A model generated the notes under the pieces. That model searched no databases. It saw nothing but the letters and a program-made list of their open reading frames with translations, and had not been told where the DNA came from. Shown piece after piece: positions 8,982 to 17,009 of a stretch of 52,990 nucleotides of DNA (position 1 is the stretch's first letter; each line of letters opens with the position of its first letter). The stretch is from Streptomyces sp. 15-116A (lineage in GTDB: Bacteria > Actinomycetota > Actinomycetes > Streptomycetales > Streptomycetaceae): the NCBI RefSeq assembly GCF_025290915.1, contig NZ_JAOCQE010000016.1, positions 1 through 52,990 of the forward strand, given 5' to 3'. A program made the position numbers and the translations under genes.

Positions 8982-10080
8982 GGCGCAGATCATCCTGTCG
9001 CACAGCCGGGAGTCCGGGATCGTCGCCATCGCCTCGGGCGAGCAGTACCGCTGGGCGCACACCGCCCTCGCGGAGAGCGGCTTCCAGCGGGATGACGACG
9101 GCGTCTGGCACCTGCCCGCGGGCGGCACCAAGACCACCGTGGTCGACCTCATCGGGTGTGCGAAGCGGCACCGCACCAGCGTGCACACGAGCAGCCGCCG
9201 GTTCATCGGCGACGCCGCCAGCGACCTCGCGCGCCTCCTGCCCGGCCAGTGGCACGCCTCGGTCGAGATCTACTCGCACCCCGCCTGGCAGGAAGACCTG
9301 GTCCCCTGGATCTGGGACAGCGGCGAACTCGGCCGCGCCGTCCAGAGCGAGCGGATCCCCTACGCCGCGCTCCTCACCGACGCGGTGCAGGGCACCACGC
9401 TGCTGTTCATCGAACGTCCCGGCCGTCAACTCGACTACCTGGTCGGAGCCTTCTCGCCCGAGGGACTGGAGGGGGGCTACGGCGATCCCCACGCCCCGCG
9501 CAGCACCGTCCTGCCGCCGTTTGCCGGACGGGCTGCCCGGGTGCTCACCGGCCGGTACCTCCCCGCCTACGAGCAGGCCGTCCACGCCCGCCAGACGGCG
9601 GCCATCGCCGCTGTACTCGGGGACATCCGCTGCGAGCATGACACCTGGCAGGCCATGAACGCCTCCGGCCGCTACAGCGACGCCACCCCGCTGAGCGCCG
9701 CCGCTCTCGGCGCCGCGACGGAGTTGTTCCTCGACCATGCTTGGCGCCGTTTCCTGACCGTCGTCGACCACGCCCCGGCGCTGCTCGACCGGTGCCGACC
9801 CGCGAGCAGCCCGTGGCCCGATGACGCCGCGGCCCTCTCCCGTCTGGCCGAAGCCGTGATCGATGCCGAGGCCCTGGTCGACGAGATCGTCCACGGCGGC
9901 TTCGTGCCGGAGCAGGAGCGTCGAGCACGCGCGTGGCCGGCCATCGAGACCTGGCTCACCGACGGCGAAACGTTCTTGCGTCAGGCCCGCATCAGCGCAC
10001 CCCACCGCCGCCCGGCCCTGCCCGTCGCCGCGCCGGCCCGCCCCCTCACCGCGGCCAGGCCCGCGCACCGAGGCCCCTGA
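8974..10080 (+). CDS. Unknown paralogous protein (domain A then domain C, permuted)
   Basis: 368 residues starting at ATG 8974, with GAGGAC at 8961-8966. It overlaps the glycosyltransferase end by 8 bp. The N-terminal 60 residues (ILSHSRESGIVAI, ESGFQRDDDGVWHLPAG) match domain A. Residues about 70-200 (LARLLPGQWHAS, then VLTGRYLPAYEQAVHAR) match domain C of the proteins at 5693 and 15453, but the order is reversed. The C-terminal third is a helical region unique to this protein. Function unknown; the permutation suggests the two blocks are independent folding units. Confidence 0.65.
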   Translation: MAEAQIILSHSRESGIVAIASGEQYRWAHTALAESGFQRDDDGVWHLPAGGTKTTVVDLIGCAKRHRTSVHTSSRRFIGDAASDLARLLPGQWHASVEIYSHPAWQEDLVPWIWDSGELGRAVQSERIPYAALLTDAVQGTTLLFIERPGRQLDYLVGAFSPEGLEGGYGDPHAPRSTVLPPFAGRAARVLTGRYLPAYEQAVHARQTAAIAAVLGDIRCEHDTWQAMNASGRYSDATPLSAAALGAATELFLDHAWRRFLTVVDHAPALLDRCRPASSPWPDDAAALSRLAEAVIDAEALVDEIVHGGFVPEQERRARAWPAIETWLTDGETFLRQARISAPHRRPALPVAAPARPLTAARPAHRGP

Positions 10081-10117
10081 CCATTCCGCCCCACGCCCCG
10101 AGGAGAACCCCGCCCCC

Positions 10118-10576
10118 TTGCAACCCGGCACCCACTTCGCCTTCGGCGACCACGAGGAACACGGCTTCGTCGCTTCCTTCACCGCCTCTATGCCCGCGCA
10201 CCTCGCCCACTGGTACCTGGAGCGCGAGCAGTTCGAGCCCGTCCCTGGAGAACCCGGCCTGTACCGGCTCAGCGAGCCCGAGCGCGACGGAGTCCGCCGC
10301 ACCCGCCAAGCCGTCCACGACCTGCGCCACCACGGCTACACCGTGCAGGCCGACATCCGCCTCGACCCGTCCCTCTCGGCCGGCCCGGCACACCCCGCCC
10401 GGCCCCACGGACTTCAGGAGCGCCGCAGCCGTCTCGCCCAGGCCGCCGCCGGCCGGACGACGCAGCGCTCCGCACCGCCCACCACCTCCCCGCCGGCGGC
10501 CCGGCCGATCCCGCCGAAGCCCACCTACGCTCCGACCGTCCACCTGACGGCCGCGACCGGCGGGCGGTCCCGATGA
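10118..10576 (+). CDS. Single-domain A paralogue
   Basis: 152 residues starting at TTG 10118; an AGGAG at 10101-10105 lies 12 bases upstream, which is long. The core MPAHLAHWYLEREQFEPV followed by GLYRLSEPERDG and LRHHGYTVQAD corresponds to domain A of the proteins at 5693, 8974, 14723 and 15453, here standing alone. A disordered Pro/Ala/Thr tail follows from about residue 90. Its stop overlaps the ATG of the next gene (ATGA), indicating coupled translation. Confidence 0.6.
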   Translation: MQPGTHFAFGDHEEHGFVASFTASMPAHLAHWYLEREQFEPVPGEPGLYRLSEPERDGVRRTRQAVHDLRHHGYTVQADIRLDPSLSAGPAHPARPHGLQERRSRLAQAAAGRTTQRSAPPTTSPPAARPIPPKPTYAPTVHLTAATGGRSR

Positions 10577-11763
10577 CACCCGCGAGCAGTCCGACCCCCG
10601 ACGGCCCCTTGCCGACCGCTCCCGAACTGGCCAACGCAGCACGCGACTTCCGTTTGCGGATGGCGGTCATCGACCGCGAGACCGAGGCCGCGCTCGACAT
10701 GACACGCGACCGCTACGGCCGTACCGTCCACGCGGGCGCCGCGGCAGCCACGCGAGCCCACCGCGACAAGGCCGCCGTGGAGGCGTACGCCGCCCACCTC
10801 GCCCCGCACGCCGAGGCGCTCCTCGATGCCGCCCGCCTGGTGCTCGACGAGCTGCCACCCGCCCGGCACCTGGCCGGATGGCGGGCCGTCCTGGACGGCC
10901 TGGCCGTCTCGGCCGCCGAGATCCGCCGGGCGCTCGACCGGCCAGCCGCCCCCGGTTCCCCGGCCGAACGCGCTCAGCACGCCGCCCTGTGGCCCCACCT
11001 CGCTGCCTGGGCGGACTACGGCTCCATCGCCAGCAACCTCGCCGACCAGCAGGGCGGCCAGCACCACAAGGCTCCGCTGACCGACGAGGAACAACAGCAG
11101 TGGACCAAGAAGGCCCAGGCCGCGCAAAGGCGCGGCGAGCTGGAACTGACCGAGTCGTGGTACGCCGCCGACGGGCAGCCGATCACCCTCGCCTATTTGG
11201 TCGAGGACGACGACTCGACGGTGGTCGCGCTGCGCGGCGACCCGGACGCACCGGGCTGGCAGGTTGTCGGGCACTACGCCAACGAGTACGAGGCGGGCAA
11301 GGTGCTGCCCGCCCCGGTTCCGCCCGGCGTGCTGCGCGCGGACGTCTCCCGGTTCAACCGCCCGGCACCGGCCCCGGAAGTGTCCCTGCAGGACCTCATC
11401 CGCGACGTCGTCGAAGGCCAGAGCGCCGGTGACGCCTCCAATGCGCTTTTCAGCGCTGTCCAGCGCGGCTATGACGCCGGCCCGATGGTCCGCCTCCAGG
11501 AACTCCTGGAGACCAGCGGCCAGTTCGCCAACGCTCTGGAGACCGTGCAGGGCCGCCAGATCGCCGCCCGCCTGGCAGCGCTGAGCCGGCAGATCGAGTT
11601 CCTCACCCGTGAAGTCGAAGAGGCGGCCGAGGACCTCGGCGCGACCGTCGCCGTCCTGCCCCCGCACCGCACCCCCGAGCTGCGCGCCCGTCCGCGCCCC
11701 GCCGTGGAGACCACACCGCCCACGCCGCCACCCCGCGCCAGCACCACCGCCCGACACCGCTAA
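10573..11763 (+). CDS. Unknown helical protein, end of first conjugation transcript
   Basis: 396 residues starting at ATG 10573 in an ATGA overlap with the preceding stop. Residues 15-110 and 280-360 are predicted helical or coiled-coil (for example FLTREVEEAAEDLGATVAV). Residues 180-260 contain a small beta region that begins ESWYAADGQPITLAYLV and contains GHYANEYEAGKVLP. A Pro/Arg-rich tail ends the protein. No family is recognised. A hairpin 114 bp downstream and the minus-strand gene beyond it suggest that this operon ends here. Confidence 0.65.
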   Translation: MTPASSPTPDGPLPTAPELANAARDFRLRMAVIDRETEAALDMTRDRYGRTVHAGAAAATRAHRDKAAVEAYAAHLAPHAEALLDAARLVLDELPPARHLAGWRAVLDGLAVSAAEIRRALDRPAAPGSPAERAQHAALWPHLAAWADYGSIASNLADQQGGQHHKAPLTDEEQQQWTKKAQAAQRRGELELTESWYAADGQPITLAYLVEDDDSTVVALRGDPDAPGWQVVGHYANEYEAGKVLPAPVPPGVLRADVSRFNRPAPAPEVSLQDLIRDVVEGQSAGDASNALFSAVQRGYDAGPMVRLQELLETSGQFANALETVQGRQIAARLAALSRQIEFLTREVEEAAEDLGATVAVLPPHRTPELRARPRPAVETTPPTPPPRASTTARHR

Positions 11764-11876
11764 GCCCATGTCCTGCATGGTCTTGACGAACACAAGCCCA
11801 TGGAGCAGTACGCGATCAACCTCGCCCTCGCAAACTACGAGCATGATCGTGAGCTGTCTTGAGCGCCCACGGCCTG

Positions 11877-11899
11877 GGGGCGGCCATGCCGGCCGCCCC
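11877..11899. terminator. Hairpin between convergent genes
   Basis: Nine-base perfect inverted repeat GGGGCGGCC / GGCCGCCCC (11877-11885 and 11891-11899) with a 5-base loop. It lies between the plus-strand gene ending at 11763 and the minus-strand gene ending at 11910, and could act as a bidirectional terminator. There is no U-tract, which is usual in high-G+C actinomycetes. Confidence 0.6.
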
Positions 11900-11909
11900 A
11901 GAGCAGCGG

Positions 11910-12179
11910 CTACTGCTGGCGCTTACTGACGTGTGACACGGCGGTCATGCCGGCGCCGTAGGTGAAGGCAAGGACGGCACCGCCAGAAGCGACGGCGGTG
12001 AGGGCAGGCTGCCCCAGAACAGCGGAGCCGATCCCCGCAACCAGCCCAGCGATGACGGATACCAGAGCAACGACGACAACGTGATACACGCGGTGGTCAC
12101 AGGTAGAAGTGGTGGCAGACAAGTAGGGCCCTCCCATACTCCGTCGGAGCGCCGTCACCTGAATCAGGGCAGGGTGCAT
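11910..12179 (-). CDS. Small membrane protein
   Basis: Up to 89 residues. Two hydrophobic segments (VVVVALVSVIAGLVAGIG, and a second from about GGAVLAFTYGAGMTAV) are joined by a short polar turn, and the protein ends in SKRQQ. An inner-membrane hairpin is likely. The start is uncertain: ATG 12179 gives the longest form, while ATG 12137 (MGGPYLSA) would trim 14 residues. It is on the opposite strand to all neighbouring conjugation genes and its third-position G+C is lower, so it may be separately acquired. Function unknown. Confidence 0.5.
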   Translation of the reverse strand: MHPALIQVTALRRSMGGPYLSATTSTCDHRVYHVVVVALVSVIAGLVAGIGSAVLGQPALTAVASGGAVLAFTYGAGMTAVSHVSKRQQ

Positions 12180-12368
12180 CCTGCGCTGGATTCATGTCAC
12201 AGCGTCGCCGCCCAGCGGGCGTCGCGATAGGGAAGCGCCGGCCAGGCGCGCCTATCGCTCCTCGGATGGAGCGCCGTAGCGGTTGGCCATCATCACCGAT
12301 GCACCATGCCTTTCAAGGATCTCGTCGACCACGTCCATAGTAGCCAACCCCACTGACATACAGACAAG

Positions 12369-12704
12369 TTGGTGACCGCTTCGGGGGAGCCCAAGCGCCG
12401 ATCTGCAGCGACTCCCACTTACCTGGTCTTCACGCGTGAAGCCTCGTTGCAGGCACTGGTGGCCGTGCTCCTGGCCAAGCGTCCCGCCCGCCGCACCGCC
12501 CTCGCCGGACACCTCGCCAAGCAGCCGCTCGCCGACCCGGCGCTCCTTGGCACCGGCGCGGCCTTCGCTCTCACCGTCCTTCTCGCCGCGCGCCGACGTC
12601 TGGGCCCCGCGGGCAGCCGGGGCGCGGCTGGCACCGCCGCCTGCTCCGTGGCCGGCACAAGACGCCCTGATCAGGGCGCAACCCCCACCTTGCAACCCCT
12701 TTGA
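12369..12704 (+). CDS. Possible gene or gene remnant
   Basis: A frame of 111 codons from GTG 12369. From about codon 25 onward the third positions are almost all G or C, as in true Streptomyces genes, and the product (LVAVLLAKRPARRTALAGHL, later FALTVLLAARRRL) could be helical. The GTG has no ribosome-binding site, and the first 20 codons look non-coding. This may be the surviving end of a truncated gene. Long frames on the opposite strand overlap it and look like shadows. The rest of the 12180-12716 interval shows only a short minus-strand frame (12252-12335, start MDVVDEIL) and the palindrome listed separately. Confidence 0.3.
   Translation: MVTASGEPKRRSAATPTYLVFTREASLQALVAVLLAKRPARRTALAGHLAKQPLADPALLGTGAAFALTVLLAARRRLGPAGSRGAAGTAACSVAGTRRPDQGATPTLQPL
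12663..12678. promoter_or_regulatory. Perfect 16-bp palindrome upstream of the 12717 gene
   Basis: CGCCCTGATCAGGGCG is a perfect palindrome ending 38 bp before the ATG at 12717. Length, symmetry and position suit a binding site for a dimeric repressor, but it has no known match and could be chance in high-G+C DNA. Confidence 0.35.
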
Positions 12705-12716
12705 GGAGATCGAATT

Positions 12717-13214
12717 ATGGCCGTGCGTACGCACTGGACCGTGGAGCACGCCTGCTCCCACCGCGTGGATCATGACCTGTCCAATCGCCCTGCCGACAAG
12801 CGGGCCGGCTTCGCGCGCTGGCTCGCGTCGAAGGACTGCACCGACTGCTGGAAGGCGGCGCGCGACGCTGACACCGGGTCCAAGGAGGAGTGGCTCGCGG
12901 CCAAGCGGGCCGAGGAGCAGGAGGCAGCCCTCGCGTGGGCGAAGCAGTTCGACATGCCGCAGTTGGAAGGCCCGGCCAAGGCCCTGGACTGGGGCGAACG
13001 CTCCCGCCACCAGCTGATGACATCCGCGCACACCGCGCTGGTCATCGAGGGCACGTGGGACGAGGCGGACTGGGCGGAGCTGGAGGAGAAGGCCCGCGCC
13101 ATCACCCGTGCCGGATGGTGGATCGACCAGCGCGACGCCGAAGGCACTGACCTGCTCGAACTCCTCGACGCAGCCAGTGAGGCGGACCGCGGGACGGAGA
13201 ACCCGTTCCACTGA
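12717..13214 (+). CDS. Unknown protein with Cys/His N-terminus
   Basis: 165 residues starting at ATG 12717 after a strong GAGGAG at 12704-12709. The N-terminus has a possible metal site (HACSHRVDH at residues 10-18 and KDCTDCW at about 38-44), followed by charged helices rich in Glu and Trp (EEWLAAKRAEEQEAALAW, EADWAELEEKARAI). The protein resembles small soluble proteins commonly carried by actinobacterial mobile elements, whose function is unknown to me. It is separated from both flanking genes by regulatory-looking sequence, a palindrome before and a hairpin element after, so it may be its own transcription unit. Confidence 0.65.
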   Translation: MAVRTHWTVEHACSHRVDHDLSNRPADKRAGFARWLASKDCTDCWKAARDADTGSKEEWLAAKRAEEQEAALAWAKQFDMPQLEGPAKALDWGERSRHQLMTSAHTALVIEGTWDEADWAELEEKARAITRAGWWIDQRDAEGTDLLELLDAASEADRGTENPFH

Positions 13215-13221
13215 AGGCTGG

Positions 13222-13286
13222 GCAACATAGCCGGATAACGCCGGTTAGCCAAACCGGCGTTCCTCCGGACTATTGATGCTCCCACC
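13222..13286 (+). ncRNA. Structured hairpin element, copy 1
   Basis: GCAACATAG (13222-13230) is followed by a stem-loop: outer arm CCGGA, inner arm AACGCCGGTT, loop AGCCA (13249-13253), then AACCGGCGTT and TCCGG. The right flank is ATTGATGCTCCCACC (13272-13286). A second copy at 50260-50323 has the same core and loop and similar flanks, but a different outer stem that is still fully paired. It lies between two plus-strand genes. It could be an RNA regulatory element, a terminator, or a DNA site such as a recombinase or replication target. I do not recognise a named family. Confidence 0.5.
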
Positions 13287-13313
13287 CCGCCAGCATCTGC
13301 GTGGAAGGAACTC

Positions 13314-13739
13314 ATGTCCCAGCCCCCGCCCACCTCGGCGTTCGCACCGACGCCCGACCCGCTCACCCCCGACCGGGACATCACCCACGCCCACTTCCAG
13401 GCCGGTGACACCGTCGTCGTCCTGAAGGGGATGGCCAACGGAGAACTCTGGGGCGATGCGATGCGCGTGGTGGCCCCGTCCTGGCACACCCCGACCGACG
13501 AGGACGGCTGGCGGCTGCGCGATGCGACCGGCGGCGCCCAGTCCTACGTCACCGCCCACCCCCGCTACCTCGTGCACCTCTCACGCCGCTGCCCGGACTG
13601 CCTGATCTACCTACGGGCCATGGAGGATGCACTCCTTACGCGGTTCGCCGACCGCGACGAGCTGATCGACTGCGGCTGGTACACCACCACCGCACTGGGC
13701 CAGCTCGTGCACATCGCGGACGTCCGGGGCGGCCGATGA
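13314..13739 (+). CDS. Unknown protein
   Basis: 141 residues starting at ATG 13314 with AAGGAA at 13304-13309. After a Pro-rich N-terminus, residues 30-85 look like a small beta domain (FQAGDTVVVLKGMANGELWG, then SYVTAHPRYLVHL), followed by CPDC and a helical C-terminus. The stop overlaps the ATG of the next very small gene (ATGA). Function unknown. Confidence 0.6.
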   Translation: MSQPPPTSAFAPTPDPLTPDRDITHAHFQAGDTVVVLKGMANGELWGDAMRVVAPSWHTPTDEDGWRLRDATGGAQSYVTAHPRYLVHLSRRCPDCLIYLRAMEDALLTRFADRDELIDCGWYTTTALGQLVHIADVRGGR

Positions 13740-13861
13740 CTTCCCCCATACACCGCCACGGCCGCACCGCCCTGGCCCGCGAGCGCTCCCTGCTCTGCGC
13801 AGTCCGCGACCTTCATCAGCATTGGCCGCTCACCCGAATGTCGGGCGGGGTCCTGTCATGA
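13736..13861 (+). CDS. 41-residue small protein translationally coupled on both sides
   Basis: ATG 13736 overlaps the stop of the preceding gene as ATGA, and its own TGA (13859-13861) overlaps the ATG of the next gene in the same way. The product starts MTSPIHRHGRTALARERSLL and contains DLHQHWPLTR. It is basic and His/Arg-rich, with one amphipathic helix likely. The two 4-base overlaps argue for a real gene in a translationally coupled chain, although it could be a leader that only carries ribosomes to the next start. Confidence 0.55.
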   Translation: MTSPIHRHGRTALARERSLLCAVRDLHQHWPLTRMSGGVLS

Positions 13862-14709
13862 TCCCTCGCCTGCACGCGCGGACCCACTCGCCGCGCGACC
13901 CGCTCGCCGAGGCACTCGGGCGGCCCCTTTCTGCGAACGAGGGCCGGACGGAGTACACCATCGTCGCCCACTGGCCGGGCCTGGACTACTACACCCCGGA
14001 TGACGAGCAGAGAACCTGGACGTCGGTTCAGTGGGCCGAGCACCTCGAGGATCCCTACCTGGAGCATCCGTTCGCTGCCAGTGCGGACGACGACCGACGG
14101 GCGATCCTCCATCTCGACATCCGCCTCCACCCGGACGACCGGGAGCTGACCGGTCCCGAGTGGGCCGAAACCGCTCACCGGTTCGCGCGAGCCGCCGGTA
14201 TCGAGATACCCGGCGCCGCGGAGCACGGCTGGCGGTGGATCGCCGTCCAGGCACAGCCCGGACGCCTGGACCTGATCGCCAACCTGATCCACCTCGACGG
14301 CACGTGGCGCACCCCGCCCGCAGACATCCTGCGGCGCCTTGCCGACGAGGCGCGCCGCATCGAACAGGACCTGAACCTGATCCCGGCCCGCACCGGTCCC
14401 ACAGCTCGGCCCGCTGTCCGTACTGCGCCCACGGCATCCGCGCAGCTCGCGAGCGTCCTTGCGCAGCTCGCCGACGAGCAGGCCGGCCCGCTGGCCACGG
14501 TCCGCGGACTGATCGAGCACACCGCTCACCGCATCGCCCGCCAGCCCGGAGCCGCCGGCACCGAAGCGGCACACGGTCTGGAGCTGATCGCCCGCCGGCT
14601 CCACGCGATCCAGCAGGACCTGGACACCGCCGCGGCCCACCTGGTCCGCCGGTCCCGGATCGCCGCTGCACCGCCCGTAGCCCGGCACACCGCCCAGAGA
14701 TCTCCGTAG
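13858..14709 (+). CDS. Relaxase/mobilisation-like protein lacking the catalytic histidines
   Basis: 283 residues starting at ATG 13858 (ATGA overlap). The N-terminus MIPRLHAR, the block VAHWPGLDYYTPDD, the strand ILHLDIRLHPDDRELTGPEW and then GWRWIAVQAQPGRLDLIANL follow the general layout of actinobacterial MobA-like relaxases, where a His-rich strand (HxH) normally binds the catalytic metal. Here the expected strand reads QPGRLDLIANL with no His, so nicking activity is doubtful. The C-terminal third is helical. It may be a structural relaxosome component or an evolved non-catalytic relaxase. No other relaxase is seen in the window. The relaxase relationship is from layout only. Confidence 0.5.
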   Translation: MIPRLHARTHSPRDPLAEALGRPLSANEGRTEYTIVAHWPGLDYYTPDDEQRTWTSVQWAEHLEDPYLEHPFAASADDDRRAILHLDIRLHPDDRELTGPEWAETAHRFARAAGIEIPGAAEHGWRWIAVQAQPGRLDLIANLIHLDGTWRTPPADILRRLADEARRIEQDLNLIPARTGPTARPAVRTAPTASAQLASVLAQLADEQAGPLATVRGLIEHTAHRIARQPGAAGTEAAHGLELIARRLHAIQQDLDTAAAHLVRRSRIAAAPPVARHTAQRSP

Positions 14710-14722
14710 GAGCAACGCTTCC

Positions 14723-15427
14723 TTGCCCCGCAACACCGACCGCTTCCTGGACATCCGCCGTGACCCGCACTCCGACGAACTCCTCGCACGCGGCGGCGAC
14801 TCCGAGGCACACAGCATTCTCCAGCGCGCGGGGTTCATCGCGGTCGTCCGCCTCCACGAGATCTACCACCGCGTCCCCGCCGGCCTCACCGAGGACGACG
14901 AGTCCCGTCTCGCCACCGATGCCGTAGCGCGCCTGCGGGCTGCCGGGTACCACGTCGACTGCGACGAACCGTTCAACACCGACGCCCGCCCGGCCCGCTA
15001 CCCCGCGCTCGGTACCTCGGTCTCCCACCTCGCCGAACGCCTGCGCGAAGCCACCGACACCGCTGGGGCAGCCGACATCCTCACTGAACTCACCGCGCCT
15101 CACGACGGCATCCTCGCCGGGTTGGAGGAAACCCTCGGCGCCCTGGCGGAGTTCTTCGACGGACTCGGCGACACGACCGACCCCTATACCGCTGGGCGGC
15201 TGCGCTACCTCGCCGACGAATACGTCCGCGTCATCCACTCTGACCTCGCGCACACCCGCGAACGGCTGGCCGACCGGCACGCCCCTCACCCCGGCCGCCG
15301 CCCCTGCGCCGAGCAGGTTCCCGACCACGAGCCCGAACGCTCCGCGGTGTGCGCCTGCCCACCCCCGCCGCGTGCACTGCCGGCCCCGGCACCGCCGCCC
15401 GTCGGTGCCACCCGCCTGCGCCGCTGA
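14723..15427 (+). CDS. Unknown paralogous protein (domain A fused to domain B)
   Basis: 234 residues starting at TTG 14723, with GGAG at 14709-14712. The N-terminal half (ILQRAGFIAVVRLHEIYHRV and LRAAGYHVDCDEPF) resembles domain A. The second half (TAPHDGILAGLEETLGALAE) resembles helical domain B, seen also at 4735 and 16626. A Pro/Arg tail follows. The fusion ties together two otherwise separate recurring domains of this element. Function unknown. Confidence 0.6.
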   Translation: MPRNTDRFLDIRRDPHSDELLARGGDSEAHSILQRAGFIAVVRLHEIYHRVPAGLTEDDESRLATDAVARLRAAGYHVDCDEPFNTDARPARYPALGTSVSHLAERLREATDTAGAADILTELTAPHDGILAGLEETLGALAEFFDGLGDTTDPYTAGRLRYLADEYVRVIHSDLAHTRERLADRHAPHPGRRPCAEQVPDHEPERSAVCACPPPPRALPAPAPPPVGATRLRR

Positions 15428-15452
15428 GCCCCTGCAACTGCCCAAGGACACC

Positions 15453-16205
15453 ATGCACGACCACGACACCTCCGAGCACCTCGCCTCGTACGCCGACGTC
15501 CTCGCCGGTGAACTCCCCGACACCTGGACCAGCACGCACCTGACAGCCGACGCCAAAGACGACCTCGCCGAACTCTCCAATCGGATCTGGGACCTGGACC
15601 TGGTCGCCGCCTCCCTCGCCGAGCACCCGCTGACGCAGGCAGCCGTCCTCAGCCGCCCCGACGGCGCCCAGCTCGTCCTCCTGGACCGGCACGACGGACG
15701 CGACGGCTTCCTTCTCGCCGCCGTCGCCCCGCGCGCCCTGCCCGACGATGCGTACCGCGCTGTCCCCGAGCCCAACGGCGTCGCCCTGGCAGACGACCCG
15801 TTCCTGAGTGCCGAGCAGGTCGCCGGCGATCTGCTCGCCCGCTACGACAGTGCGCTCGCACAGGTCCGGCACAACGCCCTGGGTGGCATCCAGCCCTCCC
15901 AGCCGGACCGGATCGTCCTGACCTGGCAGCCGGACGGCAGCGTCGCCACCGCCCCCGCCGACGACCGGGCCAGCGCCATCCTCGTGGCCCACGGCTTTAT
16001 CCGGGACCCGCAGAGCGGCATCTACTGCCTGGGTGGTGACGACACCCAGGTCCAGGCCCGCGCCCTGCGCGAGATCGGCCCGCGCCTCGACGCGCTCGGC
16101 ATCGGCATCGCCCTCCAGCACCCCGCCGGACGGACCGCGCCCACCTCCGCCCTGGCATCCATGCCTCCGGTACCGGCCGGCACTCGAACCGCCAGGACCC
16201 GGTGA
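15453..16205 (+). CDS. Unknown paralogous protein (domain C then domain A)
   Basis: 250 residues starting at ATG 15453 with AAGGA at 15444-15448. It is a paralogue of the 5693-6451 product: shared landmarks in order are LPDTWTS, the PDGAQLVLLDR strand, PEPNGVALADDP, LLARYDSAL, HGFIRDPQSG and LDALGIGIALQH. The divergence indicates an old duplication. It ends in a Thr/Pro/Arg tail. No motif suggests a catalytic activity. Confidence 0.65.
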   Translation: MHDHDTSEHLASYADVLAGELPDTWTSTHLTADAKDDLAELSNRIWDLDLVAASLAEHPLTQAAVLSRPDGAQLVLLDRHDGRDGFLLAAVAPRALPDDAYRAVPEPNGVALADDPFLSAEQVAGDLLARYDSALAQVRHNALGGIQPSQPDRIVLTWQPDGSVATAPADDRASAILVAHGFIRDPQSGIYCLGGDDTQVQARALREIGPRLDALGIGIALQHPAGRTAPTSALASMPPVPAGTRTARTR

Positions 16206-16441
16206 ACCAGGCGGAGGCCGACCTCGGTATCCCGTCCTGCTCCTGACCGGTCCGTGCACGGCCTCCGCATCCGAGCGGCCGGTCCCGCCGCGCAGCGACC
16301 GGCACCGGTCGGCTCCCTATCGCGCCCCGCACTGGCCCGCCGTATCCCGTAAGCGCTGGGCGGCGCCGGAATCCCGCCGGGGCCGCCCAGCGCACCGCCC
16401 GACTCCCGGAGAAACCCGTAGCACCCCGCACACCCCCACCG

Positions 16442-16603
16442 ATCAGCAACCGGCTCCAGCCCCGACTCGCCACGGCCCTCTTTCGGCGCTATCTGCGTGC
16501 GTGCATTCCGACCGGCCCCGACCACACCTCCCCTCTGGCCGGCGCCCGCCCGGAGGCCGTCCTCGCCGAGGCACAGCGCGTCGGGCAGCGCCACCACCAC
16601 TGA
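16442..16603 (+). CDS. Possible small protein without an ordinary start
   Basis: The 16206-16625 gap holds a frame ending at TGA 16601-16603 with strong coding-like composition: LQPRLATALFRRYLRACIP, then TSPLAGARPEAVLAEAQRVG and a His-rich end. No ATG, GTG or TTG is in frame. GGAG at 16408-16411 faces GTA 16418, and ATC 16442 is the first near-cognate codon. It is either a gene with an unusual start, or the 3' end of a decayed gene. A 14-codon frame at 16202-16246 is probably meaningless. The rest of the gap shows nothing. Confidence 0.35.
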   Translation: MSNRLQPRLATALFRRYLRACIPTGPDHTSPLAGARPEAVLAEAQRVGQRHHH

Positions 16604-16625
16604 CCGTCCACCGACCCGGAGGAGC

Positions 16626-17009
16626 ATGTCCCACCCCGCCCCCTATCCGGTGAGACTGGCCGACGAGATCACCCGCCAGCTCGGCCAGCTCGCCGACCAC
16701 CTCTCGCAGCTTCCCCCGCCCCAGGCCGCGCAGGTCATCGCCCGCGTTCTCGACCCGGACGTCGGAGTCCTCGGCGGCGTCACTCACCTCGTCGCCACCG
16801 GAAGCGTGTTCGCCAAGGACCAGGCAGAGCGCGGCGCGCTCCCCGCGGAGGTGTGGCTCGCTCTGGGCCGTGCCTCGAACGAACTGCACGACATCACCCT
16901 CGACCTGGACGAACACAAGGACGCCCTGCAGCGCGTCGGCGCCCAGCCCGCCACCAGCGCGGCGAAGCGCCCAGTGCCCGCAGCGCTCGTGGTCCGGCGG
17001 CGCCGGTGA
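16626..17009 (+). CDS. Small domain-B protein
   Basis: 127 residues starting at ATG 16626 directly after GGAGGAG. It consists of the helical domain B alone: QLGQLADHLSQLPPPQAAQV, then DPDVGVLGGV and a C-terminal helix pair, ending in a basic tail. The proteins at 4735 and 14723 carry the same block. Its stop overlaps the GTG of the next gene (GTGA), so the two are probably made in fixed proportion. Function unknown. Confidence 0.65.
   Translation: MSHPAPYPVRLADEITRQLGQLADHLSQLPPPQAAQVIARVLDPDVGVLGGVTHLVATGSVFAKDQAERGALPAEVWLALGRASNELHDITLDLDEHKDALQRVGAQPATSAAKRPVPAALVVRRRR

Noticed and set aside
12252..13211. Minus-strand frame of 319 codons opposite the 12717 gene
   Set aside because: The plus-strand gene has a strong ribosome-binding site and convincing protein sequence. 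Only the short segment 12252-12335 is not a shadow, and it has no ribosome-binding support.
16202..16246. 14-codon frame in GTGA overlap with the 15453 gene stop
   Set aside because: Too short, no downstream partner in phase, and composition like non-coding sequence.
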